From: Hyphomicrobiales bacterium
GTDB taxonomy: Bacteria > Pseudomonadota > Alphaproteobacteria > Rhizobiales > Rhizobiaceae
Length of the DNA stretch: 64,000 bases
Assembly: GCA_900472575.1 (NCBI GenBank)
Contig: UCIV01000019.1
Span: 62,001-126,000, forward strand
Direction: 5' to 3'
Position numbers and translations under genes: made by a program. The notes below the pieces were generated by a model. It made no database searches. It was not told where the DNA came from and saw nothing but the letters and a program-made list of their open reading frames with translations. This document shows positions 44,357-54,135 of the stretch, in pieces (the first letter of the stretch is position 1; every line of letters starts with the position of its first letter).

Positions 44357-45895
44357 ATGGGCGCATTCCGAGCCTTCCCATACTTGCTGCCTCTGCTTTC
44401 CGGCGCGCTCGTGCTGGTGCCGCTGATCGCCACCAGCAGCGACAGCCTGCTCCCTAAAGCGCGGACAGATCTCAATCCGAAGGATCTGAAACGCGTCACC
44501 GGCGTGACCAAGCCGACCACGGATTTTTCCAAGGCCGAACAGTTCGAGACCATGTCCGGCGGCGCTGCTACGACCAAAGCGATCGTCAATGGCGACGCGT
44601 TCTCGCATTTTTCGCCGAACATCACCTTCGAGGAAGAGCAGAATTTCAAGCTGGGGAACGCGCTGTTCACCAAGCTCTGGGTGTCGTCGCCCTCCTCCAC
44701 CCAGGCCTCCGACGGTCTCGGGCCGCTGTTCAATGCGCGCGCCTGCCAGAGCTGTCACCTGAAGGATGGCCGCGGCCATCCGCCGGAAGGTGCGGCCGAC
44801 GCAACCTCGATGTTCCTGCGGCTGGCGCGGCCTGCCCGCACCGACGAGGAGCGCGAGGCGATCGGCGATTACCGCAAGCTGAATTTTCCCGATGCGGTCT
44901 ATGGCGAGCAGTTTCAGGATTTGGCAGTTCCGGGTCTTGCCTCGGAGGGGAAGATGGAGATTTCCTATGAGGAAATCCCGATTACGCTTGGTGACGGCGA
45001 AATCGTCAGCCTGCGCAAGCCGACCTATTCTGTCTCCAATCTCGGTTACGGACCACTTGAAGATGATGTGACGCTATCACCGCGTATTGCACCGCCGATG
45101 ATCGGCATGGGGCTGATCCAGGCAATCCACGAGGCCGATGTCCTTGCGAATGCCGATCCTGACGACAGAGACGGCGACGGCATATCCGGCAAGGCGGCGC
45201 TGGTGCGTGATCACATGACCGGCGAACTAAAGCTCGGGCGGTTCGGCTTCAAGGCGCAGAATGCCTCGATCCGCGACCAGTCCTCGGGCGCGTTTACCGG
45301 CGATATCGGCATTTCGACACCCGATACGCCGTTTTCGCATGGCGATTGCACCAAGGCGCAGGCCGCCTGTCTTGCCATGCCGACCGGCGTGCAAGAGCGG
45401 TTGGGGCCGGTCGAAGCGCCCGATCCGGTGCTGTCACTCGTCACCTTTTATTCGGAAAACCTTGCCGTGCCGGCGCGTCGTAATATCGACGATCCGACAG
45501 TGCTGAAGGGCAAGGAGATGTTTTATTCGGCCGGCTGCACCGCCTGCCACACGCCGAAATTCGTCACCCGCCGCGATGCCGGCAATAAGGCACATGCTTT
45601 CCAGCTGATCTGGCCCTATTCTGATTTCCTGCTGCATGACATGGGCGAAGGGTTGGCGGACGGTCAGCAGGTGGGCGTAGCGAACGGGCAGGAATGGCGC
45701 ACCCAGCCGCTCTGGGGCATTGGGCTTACCAAGACCGTCAACAATCACACCTTCTTCCTGCATGACGGGCGTGCCCGCAATCTCACCGAAGCGATCCTCT
45801 GGCATGGCGGCGAGGCGGAAGCCGCGCGCAGTGCATTTGCAGCCATGGGCAAAGAGGATCGCACCGCCCTTCTTACCTTCCTGGAGTCGCTCTGA
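44357..45895 (+). CDS. Di-heme oxidoreductase-like protein (DUF1111)
   Basis: The 512-aa protein has an N-terminal signal or anchor (AFPYLLPLLSGALVLVPLIA) and two CxxCH heme c motifs (CQSCH near residue 133 and CTACH near 395), the layout of the DUF1111 di-heme family, related to thiol oxidoreductase or cytochrome c peroxidase. It should be periplasmic or membrane-anchored. ATG 44357 has a weak ribosome site. Its stop overlaps the next ATG. Confidence 0.9.
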   Translation: MGAFRAFPYLLPLLSGALVLVPLIATSSDSLLPKARTDLNPKDLKRVTGVTKPTTDFSKAEQFETMSGGAATTKAIVNGDAFSHFSPNITFEEEQNFKLGNALFTKLWVSSPSSTQASDGLGPLFNARACQSCHLKDGRGHPPEGAADATSMFLRLARPARTDEEREAIGDYRKLNFPDAVYGEQFQDLAVPGLASEGKMEISYEEIPITLGDGEIVSLRKPTYSVSNLGYGPLEDDVTLSPRIAPPMIGMGLIQAIHEADVLANADPDDRDGDGISGKAALVRDHMTGELKLGRFGFKAQNASIRDQSSGAFTGDIGISTPDTPFSHGDCTKAQAACLAMPTGVQERLGPVEAPDPVLSLVTFYSENLAVPARRNIDDPTVLKGKEMFYSAGCTACHTPKFVTRRDAGNKAHAFQLIWPYSDFLLHDMGEGLADGQQVGVANGQEWRTQPLWGIGLTKTVNNHTFFLHDGRARNLTEAILWHGGEAEAARSAFAAMGKEDRTALLTFLESL

Positions 45896-47007
45896 TGCGC
45901 AAGACCTTGGCCGCCAGCCTGATCGCACTGCTTCCCGCAGCATTCGCTTCCGCCGCGTTTGCGCAGGAGGCTGATACCGCGCCGACCGTCGAACTGCCGG
46001 TGGCAACCGTGACGAAGGTGATGACGGCCGCAGTGGGTGGCTTCATACGGCCGGGGTATGACGCGTTTCAAAAATCCGCTGAAGACATGACGGCGAAGAT
46101 GAAGACACTCTGTGCGGCGCCGTCTCAAACCAATTACGATGCCGCAAAGGCCGGCTTCGGCGAGCTCGCGGCCAGTTGGGCGCATATCGAGATCGTCCGC
46201 ACCGGCCCCGTGATCGAGCAGAACAGGTTCGAGCGCATCCTGTTTTATCCTGACCGCAAGAGCACGGGCCTGAAACAGGTCCAGGCAGTTCTTTCCAAAT
46301 CCGACGAGACGGCCACCGATGCCAAGACGCTCGCCACCAAGAGCGTCGCGACGCAAGGGCTGGGCGCACTGGAATATCTTCTGTTCGGTACGGACTCAGA
46401 TACGCTTATTTCCGGAAATGACTTCCGTTGCCGTTACAGCACTGCCGTTGCCGAAAATATAGGGAATGTCGCCGCCGAGATATCCGGCATCTGGGATGCA
46501 CCGGACGGTATTCAGAAGGCCTGGGAACAGCCGGGAGCAGACAATCCCATCTATCGGACCGGCGGTGAAGCGATCACCGGGCTGCTCGGCATTCTCGTGC
46601 ATGGCGCCGAAGCGGTGCGCGACCAGCGGATCGAGACCTTCTACAAGGGGGCGGACAAGGCGAAATTCCCCAAACAGGCGCTGTTCTGGCGCTCGGAAAA
46701 TACCTGGCCTATGATCAAGGCAAATCTTGATGGATTGTCCGAACTTTTGACGACATCCGGCATGGTCGAGCTTCTTCCTGAAAAGGACAGGCCGATCGTC
46801 GCCGCCACGGAAGAGAAGCTGAAATCCATGTCTGCCCTGACGGGTGAAGTGACGCCGGATCTCGAAAAGGCCGTAGAGGACGCGGGCGAACGCAAAAAGC
46901 TCGATACGCTGCTGGCCGATGGCAAGGATGTGATCGCCAAGCTCAATGACGGATATGGCGGCGCGATCGGCCTCTCTTCCGGCTTCTCCTTCGCCGACGG
47001 AGACTGA
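45895..47007 (+). CDS. Second imelysin family protein
   Basis: The 370-aa protein has a signal peptide (MRKTLAASLIALLPAAFAS, cleavage near FAQ/EA) and an imelysin fold. The GxHxxE motif of the first imelysin is here GLGALEYLLFG, so the histidine is replaced by glycine while the glutamate is kept. It may not bind metal in the same way. The start overlaps the di-heme gene stop (TGATG). Confidence 0.88.
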   Translation: MRKTLAASLIALLPAAFASAAFAQEADTAPTVELPVATVTKVMTAAVGGFIRPGYDAFQKSAEDMTAKMKTLCAAPSQTNYDAAKAGFGELAASWAHIEIVRTGPVIEQNRFERILFYPDRKSTGLKQVQAVLSKSDETATDAKTLATKSVATQGLGALEYLLFGTDSDTLISGNDFRCRYSTAVAENIGNVAAEISGIWDAPDGIQKAWEQPGADNPIYRTGGEAITGLLGILVHGAEAVRDQRIETFYKGADKAKFPKQALFWRSENTWPMIKANLDGLSELLTTSGMVELLPEKDRPIVAATEEKLKSMSALTGEVTPDLEKAVEDAGERKKLDTLLADGKDVIAKLNDGYGGAIGLSSGFSFADGD

Positions 47008-47008
47008 G

Positions 47009-48094
47009 ATGGCCTGGAACGGCGAGACAATTGACCGCCGGGCGTTTCTGAAGGCTGCCGGCATCGGTTTTGCGGCCACGTTCGCTCCCGGATCGCTCTA
47101 TGCGCTAGAGCGGGCCGATGCGGTCTATGCCTCCGGTTATCGCGCCTCTGACGGCACATTCGGCATTGCCACGGTTTCCGAACGGGGCGAGATCATCGAC
47201 CGGATGGCCCTGCCCGCCCGTGCGCATGGCATGGCTTTCAGTTCCACGACGGGCCGCGCCGTCGCCTTTGCCCGTAGACCCGGCACGTTTGCGATGGTGT
47301 TCGATTCCTCTCGACAGGCGGAGCCGATCGTCATCACCGCACCGGAGGGCCGGCATTTCTACGGCCACGGGCATTTCTCGCCGGATGGTTCGGTGCTTTA
47401 TGCCAGCGAAAACGATTTCGCCGGCAATCGTGGCATGATCGGGCTCTATGACGGCCGGGATTCGTTTCGGCGGATCGGCGAATTCGACGCTCATGGCATC
47501 GGCACGCATGACATGACCGTCTCGGATGATGGTGCTCTTCTGGTGATTGCCAATGGCGGCATCGAGACCCATCCGGATTTCGGCCGCACCAAGCTCAATC
47601 TCGACCGCATGGAGCCGTCGCTGGTCATGCTTGATGCCAGAACCGGGTCACTCATCCAGAAACACAGGATGCCTTCATCGCTCAGCCAGCTCTCGACCCG
47701 GCATCTGGATATAGCCGAGAATGGCCGCATCTGGTTTGCCTGCCAATGGGAAGGCGCACGCAACGAAACACCGCCGCTTGCCGGCTGGTTCTCGAAGGGC
47801 GAGGATATTGCACTTCTCTCGCTGCCGGACGAGACGACGGCGCGGCTTGCCAACTATGTCGGCGCAATCGCCGTCAATCGCCGTGAAAACATCGTTGGAC
47901 TTACCTCGCCGATCGGCGGCGCGTCAGTGACACTCGATGCGAGGACAGGCATCGTCTTGACAGAAGAGAGCGTCCACGAGGCGGCCGGTGTGGCGCCTGC
48001 GGCCCACGGTATTGCTGTGTCATCCTACGATGGCCGCTTCAACGACACACGCAGCGACGTCGCCTGGGACCAGCATATTATCCAAATAAAATGA
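47009..48094 (+). CDS. Tat-exported DUF1513 protein
   Basis: The 361-aa protein has a Tat-type signal with a twin arginine (DRRAFLKAAGIGFAATFA) and a beta-propeller-like mature region with repeated blades (GHGHFSPDGSVLYASEND, THDMTVSDDGALLVIANGG). DUF1513 proteins occur with imelysin and DUF1111 genes in many proteobacteria. Tat export implies folding, perhaps with a cofactor, before transport. It starts 1 bp after the second imelysin stop. Confidence 0.88.
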   Translation: MAWNGETIDRRAFLKAAGIGFAATFAPGSLYALERADAVYASGYRASDGTFGIATVSERGEIIDRMALPARAHGMAFSSTTGRAVAFARRPGTFAMVFDSSRQAEPIVITAPEGRHFYGHGHFSPDGSVLYASENDFAGNRGMIGLYDGRDSFRRIGEFDAHGIGTHDMTVSDDGALLVIANGGIETHPDFGRTKLNLDRMEPSLVMLDARTGSLIQKHRMPSSLSQLSTRHLDIAENGRIWFACQWEGARNETPPLAGWFSKGEDIALLSLPDETTARLANYVGAIAVNRRENIVGLTSPIGGASVTLDARTGIVLTEESVHEAAGVAPAAHGIAVSSYDGRFNDTRSDVAWDQHIIQIK

Positions 48095-48131
48095 TCTTTA
48101 CTCAGGTTGCAGCGACCCTAGATCACCCTCC

Positions 48132-48584
48132 ATGGGTAAAATACTGACCTGTGCTTTCTTCATTGTCACCTGCGTTGCCATCGGTGCACTCAGCAGTTAC
48201 GCCAACACACCGGGCGAGTGGTACCAGTCGCTGAACAAACCGTTCTTCAATCCACCCGACTGGGTTTTCGCACCGGTCTGGGCGGGTCTCTACGTGATGA
48301 TCGGCGTTGCGCTGTCCACGACATGGTTCGATGAGAACAATACCGGCCGGCTGATCGTCTTCGCCATACAGGGTTTTCTCAACATCTTCTGGTCGCCAGC
48401 CTTTTTCGGCCTGCAAAGCCCGCTTCTCGGCCTCGTCATCATCGTGCCGATGCTGGCCTTCATCCTGCTGTTCATCGTGATGAGTTGGAGGCCCAACCGG
48501 CAGGCCGCCTGGCTTTTCGTGCCTTACGCATTCTGGGTTGCATTTGCCGCAGTATTGAACCTTTCGATCGTTCTGTTGAATTGA
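48132..48584 (+). CDS. tspO: TspO/MBR family protein
   Basis: The 150-aa membrane protein has five predicted helices and TspO landmarks: WYQSLNKPFFNPPDWVFAPVW, the tryptophan-rich loop and NIFWSPAFFGLQ. TspO proteins bind porphyrins or affect tetrapyrrole photo-oxidation and stress responses. It begins 37 bp after the DUF1513 gene and may extend the preceding unit. Confidence 0.93.
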   Translation: MGKILTCAFFIVTCVAIGALSSYANTPGEWYQSLNKPFFNPPDWVFAPVWAGLYVMIGVALSTTWFDENNTGRLIVFAIQGFLNIFWSPAFFGLQSPLLGLVIIVPMLAFILLFIVMSWRPNRQAAWLFVPYAFWVAFAAVLNLSIVLLN

Positions 48585-48656
48585 TAATAGTCATTTTGTC
48601 GCGCTTGCCGATCCGCCTGCAGCATGCCAGTTTCGCCGCGACACCAAGGGCAGACC

Positions 48657-49106
48657 ATGAAGATTACCGATCCAGGCGACTTTCACGAACGCATACGGCG
48701 CAGTTTCGCCAAGCAGAACGCCATGGAGATGCTTGGCGCGGAACTGACGCGCATCCAGCAGGGCATGGTGGAGATCGAGCTTCCTTTCGATGAGAAGCTT
48801 ACCCAGCAGCACGGTTTCCTGCATGGCGGGGTGATTTCCGCACCACTCGAGACTGCCTGTACCTATGCCGCCTATACGGTGATTGCGCCGGAAGTTTCGC
48901 TTCTGACGATCGAGTTCAAGGTCAACCTTCTTTCGCCCGGTCGCGGCGAGCGTTTCCTTTTCCGTGGCGAGGTCACCAAGCCCGGATCGACGATCATTGT
49001 GGCCGATGGCTGTGCCTATGCGATCGGCGACGGGCCGGCAAAACTGATCGCCTCCATGACCACGTCGATGATGGTCATCCGCGATCGTCAGGACGTGGTG
49101 GAATGA
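48657..49106 (+). CDS. PaaI-like hotdog thioesterase
   Basis: The 149-aa protein has the hotdog motif HGFLHGGVISAPLETAC with the PaaI-type catalytic aspartate position occupied by glutamate. It probably hydrolyses a small acyl-CoA. ATG 48657 is preceded by AAGGG. Its end overlaps the next gene by 4 bp (ATGA). Confidence 0.88.
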   Translation: MKITDPGDFHERIRRSFAKQNAMEMLGAELTRIQQGMVEIELPFDEKLTQQHGFLHGGVISAPLETACTYAAYTVIAPEVSLLTIEFKVNLLSPGRGERFLFRGEVTKPGSTIIVADGCAYAIGDGPAKLIASMTTSMMVIRDRQDVVE

Positions 49107-49741
49107 GTTTCGAACTGACACGGCTCGGCCGGCATGTGGTGCTATTCGTCATGGCCGTCGACGCCGAATATGGGCCGCACCTCAAGTCTCGCATCAAACC
49201 GCTGATGACCGGCGTCGGTCCGATCGAGGCCGCAATCGTGCTGTCGCACGCGCTGACGAAGCTGCAGGCGAAAAACGAAATGCCGGATCTGATCGTGTCG
49301 CTCGGTTCGGCCGGCTCCCGGACGCTGGAACAAACGGAAGTCTATCAGGCCTCCTCCGTTGCCTATCGCGACATGGACGCCTCGCCGCTCGGTTTCGAGA
49401 AAGGTCGCACACCCTTTCTCGACCATCCGGCGATCATGCCGCTGCCACTTCGCATTCCAGGCGTGCCCGAGGCTGCGCTTTCCACGGGCGGCAATATCGT
49501 CTCTGGCGCTGCCTACGATCTGATCGCTGCAGACATGGTGGACATGGAAACCTTCGCCATCATGCGCTGCTGCCAGTTGTTCGGTATTCCGCTGATCGGT
49601 TTGCGCGGGATTTCCGACGGGAAGGCGGAGCTGAAGCATGTCGATAACTGGACTGAATATCTGCATGTCGTCGACGAGAAGCTGGCTGGCGTCATCGACA
49701 GATTAGGAAACGCCCTAGAAAGCGGCAATTTGGCTTTCTGA
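49103..49741 (+). CDS. 5'-methylthioadenosine/S-adenosylhomocysteine nucleosidase-like
   Basis: The 212-aa protein follows the MTA/SAH nucleosidase fold: FVMAVDAEYGP, LIVSLGSAGS, VDMETFAIMR and GISDG, keeping the catalytic glutamate region and the aspartate. It recycles toxic adenosine thioethers from SAM reactions. It is slightly shorter than E. coli MtnN and the first motif is divergent. Confidence 0.85.
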   Translation: MSFELTRLGRHVVLFVMAVDAEYGPHLKSRIKPLMTGVGPIEAAIVLSHALTKLQAKNEMPDLIVSLGSAGSRTLEQTEVYQASSVAYRDMDASPLGFEKGRTPFLDHPAIMPLPLRIPGVPEAALSTGGNIVSGAAYDLIAADMVDMETFAIMRCCQLFGIPLIGLRGISDGKAELKHVDNWTEYLHVVDEKLAGVIDRLGNALESGNLAF

Positions 49742-49780
49742 GCAGTTGCAAAAATCGGGGTTCTTCATTAAAGGCTCGCC

Positions 49781-51358
49781 ATGACCCAGATAGCTCATCC
49801 CGACAGCATCCTCATCATCGATTTCGGCAGCCAGGTGACGCAACTGATTGCGCGCCGCATCCGCGAAGCGGGTGTCTATTGCGAAATCCATCCCTTCCAG
49901 AACGCCGCCGAAGCTTTCGACAGGCTCGCGCCCAAGGGCGTCATCTTCTCCGGTGGCCCGGCTTCGGTGACCACCGAAGGCAGCCCGCGCGCACCCCAGG
50001 CCGTGTTTGACAGCGGCGTGCCGATCCTCGGCATCTGCTATGGCCAGCAGACGCTCTGCACCCAGCTCGGCGGCGTCGTCGAAGGTGGTCATGCCGCCGA
50101 ATTCGGCCGCGCCGATGTGGAAGTCAAGAAATCGAGCCCGCTGTTCGACGGTTTCTGGGAAAAGGGCGGACGTTACCCGGTGTGGATGAGCCACGGCGAC
50201 CGCGTGACACAGCTGCCCGACGGTTTCGAGGTTATTGCGACCTCCGAGAACGCCCCGTTCGCCATCGCTGCCGACGAGAGCCGCCACTACTACACGACCA
50301 TGTTCCACCCGGAAGTGGTGCACACGCCGGATGGCGCAAAGCTTCTTTCCAACTTCGTGCATAAGATCGTCGGCCTGAAATCCGACTGGACCATGGCCGC
50401 TTACCGCGCCGAGATGATCCGCAAGATCAAGGACCAGGTCGGCAACGAACGCGTCATCTGCGGCCTGTCCGGCGGCGTGGACTCGTCCGTTGCAGCGATC
50501 CTCATACATGAGGCGATCGGTGATCAGCTGACCTGCATTTATGTCGATCACGGCCTAATGCGTCAGGGCGAGACCGAACAGGTTGTCGGCATGTTCCGCG
50601 ACGCCTACAATATACCACTCGTGGCTGTTGACGCGTCCGACCTGTTTCTCGGTCAGCTCGAAGGCGTGACCGACCCGGAAGTGAAGCGCAAGACGATCGG
50701 CCGGCTGTTCATAGAAGTGTTCGAGGCGGAAGCTGCCAAGATCGCTGCCGATGGTAAGGGTGCTCCGAAGTTCCTGGCACAGGGCACGCTCTATCCGGAC
50801 GTGATCGAAAGCGTCTCCTTCTCCGGCGGCCCTTCGGTTACGATCAAGAGCCACCACAATGTCGGCGGCCTGCCCGAACGCATGAACATGCAGCTCGTCG
50901 AGCCGCTGCGCGAACTCTTCAAGGACGAAGTCCGCGCGCTTGGCCGCGAACTCGGCCTGCCGGAGAGCTTCATTGGCCGCCACCCCTTCCCGGGTCCAGG
51001 CCTCGCGATCCGCTGCCCCGGTGGCATCACTCGCGAAAAGCTCGATATCCTGCGCAAGGCGGATGCGATCTATCTCGACGAAATCCGCAAGGCCGGTCTC
51101 TACGACACGATCTGGCAGGCTTTTGCCGTGCTTCTGCCGGTCCAGACTGTCGGCGTCATGGGCGATTACCGTACCTATGATTTTGTCTGCGCACTGCGCG
51201 CTGTCACCTCGGTCGACGGCATGACGGCGGATTTCTATCCCTATGACATGAACTTCCTCGGCCGCGCGGCGACCCGCATCATCAACGAAGTCCGCGGCAT
51301 CAACCGCGTCGTCTACGACGTGACGAGCAAGCCGCCCGGCACGATCGAGTGGGAATAA
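49781..51358 (+). CDS. guaA: GMP synthase (glutamine-hydrolysing)
   Basis: GuaA aminates XMP to GMP. The 525-aa protein has the glutaminase domain with nucleophile Cys in GICYGQQTL and HPE in FHPEVVHT, the PP-loop [12 protein letters not shown], and the dimerisation domain. Length is standard. The ATG is 39 bp after the nucleosidase gene. A stem-loop terminator follows. Confidence 0.97.
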   Translation: MTQIAHPDSILIIDFGSQVTQLIARRIREAGVYCEIHPFQNAAEAFDRLAPKGVIFSGGPASVTTEGSPRAPQAVFDSGVPILGICYGQQTLCTQLGGVVEGGHAAEFGRADVEVKKSSPLFDGFWEKGGRYPVWMSHGDRVTQLPDGFEVIATSENAPFAIAADESRHYYTTMFHPEVVHTPDGAKLLSNFVHKIVGLKSDWTMAAYRAEMIRKIKDQVGNERVICGLSGGVDSSVAAILIHEAIGDQLTCIYVDHGLMRQGETEQVVGMFRDAYNIPLVAVDASDLFLGQLEGVTDPEVKRKTIGRLFIEVFEAEAAKIAADGKGAPKFLAQGTLYPDVIESVSFSGGPSVTIKSHHNVGGLPERMNMQLVEPLRELFKDEVRALGRELGLPESFIGRHPFPGPGLAIRCPGGITREKLDILRKADAIYLDEIRKAGLYDTIWQAFAVLLPVQTVGVMGDYRTYDFVCALRAVTSVDGMTADFYPYDMNFLGRAATRIINEVRGINRVVYDVTSKPPGTIEWE

Positions 51359-51371
51359 CAGACTGACAAAT

Positions 51372-51416
51372 CTATCGGCGCGCTTTCACCTTCAGGCGCG
51401 CCGATAGCGTATTTTA
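51372..51416 (+). terminator. guaA terminator
   Basis: CTATCGGCGCGC (51372-51383) pairs perfectly with GCGCGCCGATAG (51396-51407) around a 12-nt loop, followed by CGTATTTTA. The T-tract is short, but the stem is very strong. Confidence 0.8.
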
Positions 51417-51647
51417 CTGTGCCTGTTTCCGTCATGGGAAGGCATTTTCGGGAAATTGGATACCGAGACAAGCGTGGCTTGTTCAAAATTCCAAAAGAGA
51501 AAGACCGTTCAGATAACTATCAGCTTCAAGGTCTAAGGTTGCGGTTCAACCGCATCTGTGGATGGATAGGGCAGACAGACAATAGCGCTCCCTCCACGGC
51601 ATCTTTCATCACCTTCGAGTTTTCCCCCAAGCTCTGGATATCTTCCC

Positions 51648-52241
51648 ATGCTCCAACGCCTCTACAACTGGACGATGGCGCTCAGCGCCCGCAAGTCTGC
51701 GGAAGTCTGGCTCGCCGTCATCGCCTTTGTCGAAAGCTCAATCTTTCTCGTGCCCGCCGACGTGCTTTTCCTGCCCATGGCGCTGGCGAGGCCCGAACGT
51801 GCCTGGCGTTATGCGCTGGTCGCGACGGTGTTTTCGGTTCTCGGCGGCATTGCAGGCTGGTGGATCGGCTCATTTGCCTTCGATGCGATCGCCGCTCCGA
51901 TCCTGGAATTCTGGGGCAAGCTCGACACGTTCAACGAGCTTAAAGCCGGGATCACCTTCGAGACGATCCTGCTGATGCTGGTGACCTCCGGTTTCGCGCA
52001 TCTGCCGCCTATCAAGGTGGTGACGATCCTTTCCGGTGCGGTGCATGTAAACATCTGGCTAGTCATCATGTCGGCGCTCGTCACGCGCGGAGCACGCTTC
52101 TTCCTCCTGGCTTGGCTGTTGCGCCGCTACGGCGAGGGCATTCGCCACTTCATCGAGAAGCGTCTTGGCAAGATTGCGATGATCGGTGCTTCTGTGCTGA
52201 TCGTCGCCTTCACGGGGTACAAGCTTCTTCTGGCGCACTGA
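51648..52241 (+). CDS. YqaA/DedA family membrane protein
   Basis: The 197-aa protein has about four to five membrane segments and the SNARE-associated (DedA) style ESSIFLVPADVLFLPM, GGIAGWWIG and ALVTRGARFFLLAWLLRRYG. DedA relatives are lipid scramblases or transporters; the function here is not known. The preceding 51417-51647 stretch has no gene I trust, only a 15-bp palindrome (51540-51554). Confidence 0.88.
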   Translation: MLQRLYNWTMALSARKSAEVWLAVIAFVESSIFLVPADVLFLPMALARPERAWRYALVATVFSVLGGIAGWWIGSFAFDAIAAPILEFWGKLDTFNELKAGITFETILLMLVTSGFAHLPPIKVVTILSGAVHVNIWLVIMSALVTRGARFFLLAWLLRRYGEGIRHFIEKRLGKIAMIGASVLIVAFTGYKLLLAH

Positions 52242-52255
52242 GCGTCGGCAAAAGT

Positions 52256-52810
52256 TCAAAAGAGGGATTGCTGTGCCGGCTCCGGCGGCGTGAAACGCAC
52301 ACCCTCAAGCTCGAGCATACGCTGTTTCGAGGTCGATCCACCAGGGGCTGAAAAACCGCCGAGCTTGCCGCCGGCGGCCAGTACCCGGTGGCAAGGTATG
52401 ATCAGCGCCACCGGATTTTTCGCCATGGCCTGGCCAACATCACGCGCAGCCTCCGGCCCAAGGCCGAGTTCCTTGGCGATCGTGCCATAGGTGCTCGTAT
52501 GACCCCAGCCGATGCGGCGGGCTGCGGCATAGATATTCCTGAAGACCTCATCCTGGCCTTCAAGATCGAGGCGGATCTCGGAGAAATCAATCCGCTCGCC
52601 AGCGAAATACCGTTTCACCAGCGCGATCGTCTCTCCAATCTCCACGGGCGGTGGCGATTTTTGACCGTCACCGATCCGGCGCAGGAGAAGGTTCTCGGTC
52701 GACAACTCGCTGCTTGTCGGTAGCTGAAAACGGGTGATACCGGCAACATTCCACGCAATGCCGCAGAAGCCGCCAGCGGTTTCGAAGATCGCATATCGAT
52801 GTCCGGACAT
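52256..52810 (-). CDS. ogt: Methylated-DNA--protein-cysteine methyltransferase
   Basis: Ogt transfers the alkyl group from O6-alkylguanine to its own cysteine. The 184-aa protein has the active-site motif IIPCHRVLAAGGKLGGFS and the helix-turn-helix region SYGTIAKELG-like (TSTYGTIAKELGLGPEAA). It converges on yqaA with 14 bp between. No Ada regulatory domain is present. Confidence 0.93.
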   Translation of the reverse strand: MSGHRYAIFETAGGFCGIAWNVAGITRFQLPTSSELSTENLLLRRIGDGQKSPPPVEIGETIALVKRYFAGERIDFSEIRLDLEGQDEVFRNIYAAARRIGWGHTSTYGTIAKELGLGPEAARDVGQAMAKNPVALIIPCHRVLAAGGKLGGFSAPGGSTSKQRMLELEGVRFTPPEPAQQSLF

Positions 52811-53010
52811 GAGCTCACTCCGTTCGTGTGATTTCCCCTGTCAGAATCCTATGTCATGAACAGGCAATCAACCCGTTTCTTGCACCAGAAGATTTGTGAT
52901 CGCCTAGATCGCTTGCCTACGTTCTCTTTTTGTTCTTTATTGTCAATTGAATTCTCTTATACTGCGTCATCCGCATGATCCCGCGTTGATGAATAATGGG
53001 AGGTGCAGAG

Positions 53011-53754
53011 TTGCCGTACCACCAGCCATGCCTGCCGCTGACAGGCAATGTTCCTGGGAAAAACCGATCCGGACAACCGCACTTCGCGCCTCGGTGGAGA
53101 AGTGAACTCTTTTTCGTACTGAAACCGCCGCCCTCCTTGGCCGAGGAGATATACAAGGCGGCTTGCGAGCATGCGCATGGTCGCACCAACCGCCAACGTC
53201 ACCCGGCGCATTTGCTGCATGTGAGCCTGCTGTTGATGGACGAATTTGACAAGCCGCCCTACGATCTCATTCCCCGGATCGAAACTGCAATCGGATCGAT
53301 CAGGGCATGCCCGCTTACAGTGACTTTGGACGCATGTGCTATCTACGGAGGCGGACGGCATCTGGCGCTGACAAGTGCGGCGAGGAATACCGATATTCAG
53401 GCATTCGTGCGGATGCTTCATGGCGCGCTCAGCCGGCATAACCTGCCACGCCAGGCATTTCGCACACCTTCACCTCACGTTACCATCATCTATGGCTACG
53501 GGCGCAAGGAGGTTCTGAATATTGGGAAATCATTTACATGGCAGGCGCGCGAATTTGCGCTTGTCTACAGCCACAAGGGCGAAACACGCCATGAGCCATT
53601 TGGATGCTGGCGTTTTAACGCCGACGCTCCACCATATGCCAGGCCGGCAAGCCAATTATCGCTTTTGGATGAACCAATCACCGGCGGCGACCGAAACCCC
53701 GCTCTCACAACAAAGGCCGCCATGCGAAATGACGGCCCGCGAGAAACGAGGTGA
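53011..53754 (+). CDS. 2'-5' RNA ligase family protein
   Basis: The protein has the two HxS/T motifs of the 2H phosphoesterase superfamily, LLHVSL and SPHVTII. The starts are ATG 52996 without a ribosome site or TTG 53011 (PYHQPCLPL) with GGGAGG 7 nt upstream; I chose 53011 (247 aa). The N-terminal 30 residues and the Pro/Arg-rich C-terminal tail are not conserved-looking. Substrate unknown. Confidence 0.82.
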   Translation: MPYHQPCLPLTGNVPGKNRSGQPHFAPRWRSELFFVLKPPPSLAEEIYKAACEHAHGRTNRQRHPAHLLHVSLLLMDEFDKPPYDLIPRIETAIGSIRACPLTVTLDACAIYGGGRHLALTSAARNTDIQAFVRMLHGALSRHNLPRQAFRTPSPHVTIIYGYGRKEVLNIGKSFTWQAREFALVYSHKGETRHEPFGCWRFNADAPPYARPASQLSLLDEPITGGDRNPALTTKAAMRNDGPRETR

Positions 53755-53764
53755 TATTAGGCAA

Positions 53765-53929
53765 TTAGCCGATGCGGTCGAAAGCCTTGGGATCGATACC
53801 GAGAATGGTCAGATCGCTATTCTTCGGACGACGATGGTTTTCAACGGCAGCCGAAGCAGAAACTGCAGCGCCGAAAATTGCGAAGGCGCGGCTGATACGG
53901 CTACCACGGTTTTTGTTCTGGGCGTACAT
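53765..53929 (-). CDS. 54-aa basic/amphipathic small protein, unknown
   Basis: ATG 53929 is preceded by a strong AAGGAG at ideal spacing, arguing that this is a real gene. The product (MYAQNKNRGSRISRAF ... LGIDPKAFDRIG) has a basic N-terminus, an Ala-rich centre and a C-terminal LGIDPKAFDRIG segment. No domain is recognised. It converges on the 2'-5' ligase gene. Confidence 0.7.
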   Translation of the reverse strand: MYAQNKNRGSRISRAFAIFGAAVSASAAVENHRRPKNSDLTILGIDPKAFDRIG

Positions 53930-54135
53930 GACATCAACTCCTTTTCTGTCGGCTAATATATGCGCCCAAGACTTCATCTTCACAACGCATACGCGCACAG
54001 ATCAGCCATGCGAACTTGGCATGCCACTATTTGATCTGCCTCATTGGCTTGCATTCTGCGATGTGGTGTTGTTATCGCTTCGCTGACCAGTCCGGCATCG
54101 CGTGATGCGGGCAAAGGGGACAAAAGGACGGCGAA

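Noticed and set aside
51419-51943. 174-codon plus-strand frame starting before yqaA
   Set aside because: Its second half runs out of frame through yqaA, and the first part has no domain or good ribosome site. The stretch could be a decayed gene, but nothing supports it.
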